Origin: JBEVOS01 sp044226655
Lineage (GTDB): Bacteria > Pseudomonadota > Alphaproteobacteria > Caulobacterales > Aquidulcibacteraceae
DNA: 64,000 nucleotides
Reading direction: 5' to 3'
NCBI GenBank assembly: GCA_044226655.1
Contig: JBGAGO010000002.1
Coordinates: 186,001-250,000, forward strand
Shown: positions 60,420 through 64,000 of the stretch, piece after piece
How the letters are laid out: each line of letters starts with the position of its first letter
Numbering within the stretch: the first letter of the stretch is position 1
The notes under the pieces: generated by a model
The model's input: the letters and a program-made list of their open reading frames with translations, nothing else
The model's database searches: none
What the model was told of the DNA's origin: nothing
Position numbers and translations under genes: made by a program

Positions 60420-61843
60420 TGCGCCGGCGCCTTCGGCGCGCGCACGAACAACATGCCGATGAAGCCGACGAGCAGCAGGATCGCGATCGAGCCGAAGCCC
60501 CAGCGCAGAGATTGGGTGGCGCGCGTGAATGTCTCGACCAAGGTCGGCGCCAGCCACGCCGTCGCCGAACCCGCGAGTGCGTAGAGCCCGAACATTTCGC
60601 CGGCCATGCCCTGCGGCGACAGATGCGCCAACAGCGTGCGGCTCGACGCATAAGCGCCCGTGATCGAAATCGCGATCACCATGGCGATGCCGATATAGGC
60701 GAGCTCCGGCAAGGTCGCGAAAATCGGCGCATGCCAGATCGGCTGATGCGGTGCCACCGGGACGACGAAGAAGATGTGATCGACCGTGATCGAGATCATG
60801 CCCATCAAGCAAAGGAACGTGACGCCGATTTCGATCAGCACCGCATTGCGCGCGCCGATCCGTTCGTCGAGCCAGCCGGCGAGAAAGCCGCCCAGCACGG
60901 CGAACACGGAGAGGATGACGCCATAGGCGCACATCTCCAGCATGCCCCAGCCCATCACGCCGGCCGCATAGACGCCGCCAAAAATCAGGATGCCGCCCTT
61001 GCCGTCCGCATAGAGCATGCGCGCGATGAGGAAGATCGCGGCGTCGCGATAGTCGCGCAATTTGCGGATGGTCGCGAGCACCGATCCGGCGCCCTGGCGC
61101 ATGCCCGCCATGAAGGAGACGCCCGTCGCCTTCTGATCAGCGGTGAACAGGAAAAGCGGAATGGAAAAGACCGCGAACCAGATCGCCACCAAAGCCGGCA
61201 CCGCCCGGCTCGGTTCGTATGTCGCGGGATCAAGCCCGAACAGCGGCGCGCTTGGGATGATGCCCGGCAGATCGACGCGGCCCGGCAGCGCGAACGCCCA
61301 CGCCACGCCGGCCAGCATCACGACAGCGGCGGCGTTGCCGAGCGCCAGCCCCAATCCGGACACATGCGGCAGCAGACGCGCGGGCGCCGCGCCCGGCAGC
61401 ATCGAATTGTGCAGCACCTCGGTGTAGGCGAACAGCACGCCGCACGCGATGATCGCCGCGCCCACGCCCCAGAGCGGCAGGCCCGGCACGCCTGGCGGCG
61501 TTGCGAAATACTGAATGAAGATCGCCGGCGTGAGCAGGATGACCGCCACCGCCAGCAGCGGCTTGCGATGGCCCATCCGATCGGCCGCCGCGCCGAGGAA
61601 GGGCGCCGTGAGCGCCACCGCGATGCCGGCGATCTTGTGCCAGCCCGCAATGGTTTCCTGCCCGCGCACAGGGTCTCCGACCACGACGCCGGACAGGTAC
61701 GGCCCGAACAGATAGATCAGGCAGAGGATGACATAGGGGTTTCGCGCCCCTTCGAAGACGGCCCAGCTCACCGCGCCGCGGCTGAGGCGCGCGGGCGCGC
61801 CCGAATCCGCCGCCGGCGCAGCCGCCGCGCTCACATCCGCCAT
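60416..61843 (-). CDS. MFS transporter, UMF1-like
   Basis: A 475-residue carrier with about 12 helices. The N terminus after a polar 20-residue head reads WAVFEGARNPYVILCLIYLFGPY, and AAADRMGHRKP is the MFS loop 2-3 motif (DRxGxRK). This pattern resembles the UMF1-type MFS group; the substrate is unknown. The ATG at 61843 follows GGAGG seven bases before it; upstream frame has a Leu/Arg leader with no ribosome site. Confidence 0.88.
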   Translation of the reverse strand: MADVSAAAAPAADSGAPARLSRGAVSWAVFEGARNPYVILCLIYLFGPYLSGVVVGDPVRGQETIAGWHKIAGIAVALTAPFLGAAADRMGHRKPLLAVAVILLTPAIFIQYFATPPGVPGLPLWGVGAAIIACGVLFAYTEVLHNSMLPGAAPARLLPHVSGLGLALGNAAAVVMLAGVAWAFALPGRVDLPGIIPSAPLFGLDPATYEPSRAVPALVAIWFAVFSIPLFLFTADQKATGVSFMAGMRQGAGSVLATIRKLRDYRDAAIFLIARMLYADGKGGILIFGGVYAAGVMGWGMLEMCAYGVILSVFAVLGGFLAGWLDERIGARNAVLIEIGVTFLCLMGMISITVDHIFFVVPVAPHQPIWHAPIFATLPELAYIGIAMVIAISITGAYASSRTLLAHLSPQGMAGEMFGLYALAGSATAWLAPTLVETFTRATQSLRWGFGSIAILLLVGFIGMLFVRAPKAPAH

Positions 61844-61960
61844 GCACGCCTCCCCGCAGCCTCTCGTGCGGAGGCCTTGTCGCCCAAAGGGATAGCAGAA
61901 CCCCAACGCCCGCAAGCGCGGCTTCAGCACTCTTTAACCCGGCGCGGCCAGCCTGAGCGT

Positions 61961-63181
61961 ATGCGGATTTCAACCTTCGATTGTCTCGCTCTGGGTGCCG
62001 CCGTCCTCGCCGTAACAGGCGCCGCGGCGGGACCGGCCGCGGCCCAGGAAGCGACGACCGCCCCGACGGGCGTCCATCTTGGCGCCTTCCAGCTCTACCC
62101 GGCCGTCTCGGTCGCGCTGCTGCAGGACGACAATGTCTACGCAACCGATACGAACACCGAGGACAGCACGATCACCTCGATCAGCCCGTCGCTTGTGCTG
62201 CGCTCGGGCTGGTCGCGCCATGAGCTGACGCTGGCCGCCAGCGCCGAGCATCGCGCCTATTCCGATCTGTCCGATGAAGACCGCACCACGTGGCGCGCCG
62301 GCGCTTCGGGCCGCGTCGATATCCGCCGCGATGCGCGTCTGCGGGGCACGTTCGACGTCGCCGACGACCGCGAAATGCGCGGCCAGTTCGATCCCTTGGG
62401 CCTCGCCGAGCCGATCGAATATCACAGCACCGATGGGAGCGTGGCGTTCGAGAAGGATTTCAACCGCGTGCGCATCGGCGTCGGCGCGGCCGCCTCGCGG
62501 CTCGACTACGAGGATGGCCGGCTCTTCGGCGGCGGCGTGGTGGATCAGGATTTCCGCGACCGCGATGAGCGCGAATGGAACGGGCGCGTCGATTACGGCC
62601 TGTCGCCCGACACCTCGCTCTTCATCTCCTTCGCCGACCGCTCTTACGATTACGACAGCACGATTTTCGGCGATCGCGATTTCGAGGCGCGCCAGGCGCT
62701 CGCGGGCGCGCATTTCGACATCACGCGTCTGGTGCAGGGCGAGATCGGAATCGGCTATGTCTGGAGCGATTACGACAATCCGGCGCAGCCCGATCTCGAC
62801 GGCTTTTCCGCCAACGGAAGCGTCACCTGGTTTCCCTCGCGCCTGACGACGGTCACGTTCAGCGCCGCGCGCAACGTGCAGGAATCCGGTATTGTGACCT
62901 CATCAAGCGTGCTGCGCGAAAGCTATGGCGTGCGTGTCGATCATGAATTGCTGCGCAGCGTCGGCCTATGGGCCGCGGCGGACCGCGCCGACGATGATTT
63001 CAACGCCATCGATCGCGACGACAGGCACACGCATTTTGGCCTAGGCGCCGATTGGACCGTCAATCGCCTGGCGAAGCTCGGCCTCGGCTACAATGCCGAG
63101 CGCCACACCTCCGACGGCGCCCAGCGCTACCGCGACTACGATCGCGACGTCTTCGGCGTCACGCTGACGCTGAGCCGGTAA
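61961..63181 (+). CDS. Outer-membrane beta-barrel protein
   Basis: A 406-residue protein with a signal peptide (about 1-28, ending AAAQE) and alternating-residue strands throughout (for example LTLAASAEHRAY, WNGRVDYGL, DTSLFISFADRSYDY, TFSAARNVQ), closing with a VFGVTLTLSR strand typical of barrels inserted by BAM. It resembles the putative beta-barrel porin 2 (BBP2) type. The family may serve polysaccharide export, but no such genes lie here. The start has no strong Shine-Dalgarno, only the signal peptide as support. Confidence 0.8.
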   Translation: MRISTFDCLALGAAVLAVTGAAAGPAAAQEATTAPTGVHLGAFQLYPAVSVALLQDDNVYATDTNTEDSTITSISPSLVLRSGWSRHELTLAASAEHRAYSDLSDEDRTTWRAGASGRVDIRRDARLRGTFDVADDREMRGQFDPLGLAEPIEYHSTDGSVAFEKDFNRVRIGVGAAASRLDYEDGRLFGGGVVDQDFRDRDEREWNGRVDYGLSPDTSLFISFADRSYDYDSTIFGDRDFEARQALAGAHFDITRLVQGEIGIGYVWSDYDNPAQPDLDGFSANGSVTWFPSRLTTVTFSAARNVQESGIVTSSSVLRESYGVRVDHELLRSVGLWAAADRADDDFNAIDRDDRHTHFGLGADWTVNRLAKLGLGYNAERHTSDGAQRYRDYDRDVFGVTLTLSR

Positions 63182-63204
63182 ACAATCGATCTTCGCCGGG
63201 TATT

Positions 63205-63282
63205 TGGTCGGAGCGGCGGGATTCGAACCCACGACCCCCAGTCCCCCAGACTGGTGCGCTAACCGGGCTGCGCCACGCTCCG
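63205..63282 (-). tRNA. tRNA-Pro (GGG)
   Basis: Minus-strand cloverleaf of 78 bases with encoded CCA: acceptor CGGAGCG/CGCTCCG, D-arm GGCGCAGCCCGGTTAGCGC, anticodon loop CTGGGGG (anticodon GGG) on CCAGT/ACTGG, and T-arm GGGTTCGAATCCC. Confidence 0.96.
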
Positions 63283-63292
63283 ACGGGCGGCC

Positions 63293-63321
63293 CGTTTAGC
63301 GTGCGCGCCGCTGGGACGCAA
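63293..63321 (-). promoter_or_regulatory. Candidate promoter of tRNA-Pro(GGG)
   Basis: Minus strand TTGCGT (63321-63316), a 17-base spacer and TAAACG (63298-63293), ten bases before the mature tRNA. Both hexamers are partial matches. Confidence 0.4.
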
Positions 63322-63394
63322 ATGACGCCGCTGCGCAGCGCCGGTTTTGATCCATGCCCAGATCAAGCCGCCGTTCTGGGCGTTAGTGTCGGCC

Positions 63395-64000
63395 ATGACC
63401 GATCTGACCTCCCCGCCCGCGCGCGCGTCTTCGCTCACGACCATGCGGCTGGCGGCGAGCGGCCTGCTTGTGATCATGGCGGGCCTCTTCGTGCTGGCGC
63501 TGCGCCAGACGGGGCCGGGCTGGGATTATGTACGCGCGTTTGCGGAAGCGGCCATGGTCGGCGGGCTGGCCGATTGGTTCGCGGTGACGGCGATCTTCCG
63601 CCGCCCGCTCGGCCTGCCGATCCCGCACACCGGCGTCATCCCGCGCAACAAGGAGCGCATCGCCGACGCGCTCGGCGCCTTTGTCTCCGTCAACTTTCTG
63701 GCCCCAGACGTGGTGTCCGCCCGGCTCGCGCATCAGGACCTCGCGCGCGGGCTGGGCCGCACGCTGGCCGATGCGGCGACCGCGCGGCGCATCGCCGATG
63801 GCCTGGTCGACGCTGCGCCCAGCCTGCTCGGTTTGCTCGACGATCAAACCGTCGGCGATTTCTTGCGCCGCCGCGTCGCCGCGATGACGGGCGATGAGCG
63901 GCTCACCATGATGCTCGGCCGCGCGCTGCGCATCCTGACCGATCAGGGACGCCATCAGGCGCTGCTCGACGCCGCGATCGCGGAGGGCTGGCGCGCGCTC
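63395..64000 (+). CDS. DUF445 (YjiN-like) membrane protein, cut by window end
   Basis: The first 202 codons of a gene open to base 64000. The N-terminal region has a membrane helix (about 23-37) and the DUF445 pattern FAEAAMVGGLADWFAVTAIFRRPLGLPIPHTGVIPRNKERIADALG; helical sequence follows. Family members are inner-membrane proteins of unknown role, about 400 residues in full. The ATG is chosen because it matches the family start. The rest lies outside the window. Confidence 0.88.
   Translation, partial: MTDLTSPPARASSLTTMRLAASGLLVIMAGLFVLALRQTGPGWDYVRAFAEAAMVGGLADWFAVTAIFRRPLGLPIPHTGVIPRNKERIADALGAFVSVNFLAPDVVSARLAHQDLARGLGRTLADAATARRIADGLVDAAPSLLGLLDDQTVGDFLRRRVAAMTGDERLTMMLGRALRILTDQGRHQALLDAAIAEGWRAL

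Noticed and set aside
59987..61960. Very long plus-strand open frame antisense to ctaA and the MFS gene
   Set aside because: It is Arg/His/Asp/Gln-rich with no fold or ribosome site; it arises from the GC-rich third positions of the minus-strand genes. Only the part from 61961 on, the barrel protein, is coding.

Overview
The window is GC-rich, densely packed chromosomal DNA from an alphaproteobacterium. Three things point to Caulobacterales, probably Hyphomonadaceae-like: the complex I operon ending nuoN-birA-coaX-rnj-mce-DUF1467, the mreBCD-mrdA-mrdB cluster, and a TonB-dependent receptor of the type common in Caulobacter and Xanthomonas. The family-level placement is inferred from gene content and style, not from a search. 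I found no insertion sequence, prophage, integrase, CRISPR array or rRNA. No stretch over 300 bases lacks a gene; the longest intergenic regions are 34136-34403 (268 b) and 5260-5497 (238 b).

Left part (1-12245). The 3' portion of leuA comes first, then an EamA permease, a single-pass anti-sigma-like protein, an enoyl-CoA hydratase and a membrane-anchored trypsin-like protease. The elongation operon mreB-mreC-mreD-mrdA-mrdB follows. It runs through ATGA overlaps straight into a 2-oxoglutarate/Fe(II) oxygenase gene.

Minus-strand complex I region (12256-34135). Read from nuoA leftwards, all fourteen nuo genes are present in the order A B C D E F G H I J K L M N. They are followed by birA, coaX, rnj, mce and a DUF1467 gene, with an SDR gene after that. 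Eight non-nuo genes are embedded in the operon: three between nuoD and nuoE, one between nuoE and nuoF, and four between nuoF and nuoG. One of these is an unlisted 44-residue membrane microprotein. Most junctions overlap by 1-10 bases; the one large gap (218 b) precedes nuoG.

Middle (34404-48091). This part has a periplasmic histidine acid phosphatase convergent with a TonB receptor, their shared hairpin terminator being broken by a 3-N assembly gap. There is also a membrane-anchored SRPBCC/GyrI-like protein, lipoproteins, an M3 peptidase, a dicarboxylate symporter, and a three-gene set (Tat-signal spermidine-synthase-like protein, polytopic partner, SMP-30-like lipoprotein). Four tRNAs (Asp-GTC, Val-TAC, Pro-TGG, Glu-TTC) lie here. 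Several have recognisable -35/-10 elements with 17-base spacing.

Right part (48096-64000). The minus-strand series is aminotransferase-hom-glpX-membrane protein-recJ. After it come phaC with a DUF1993 gene, argC, rplM-rpsI with a strong promoter, ctaA, DUF2842, an MFS carrier, an outer-membrane barrel protein, tRNA-Pro(GGG) and the start of a DUF445 gene cut by the window end.

The most unusual material is the set of accessory genes woven into the nuo operon, especially the nuoF-nuoG cassette with its microprotein, and the exported spermidine-synthase-like module. Both are leads, not demonstrated systems.
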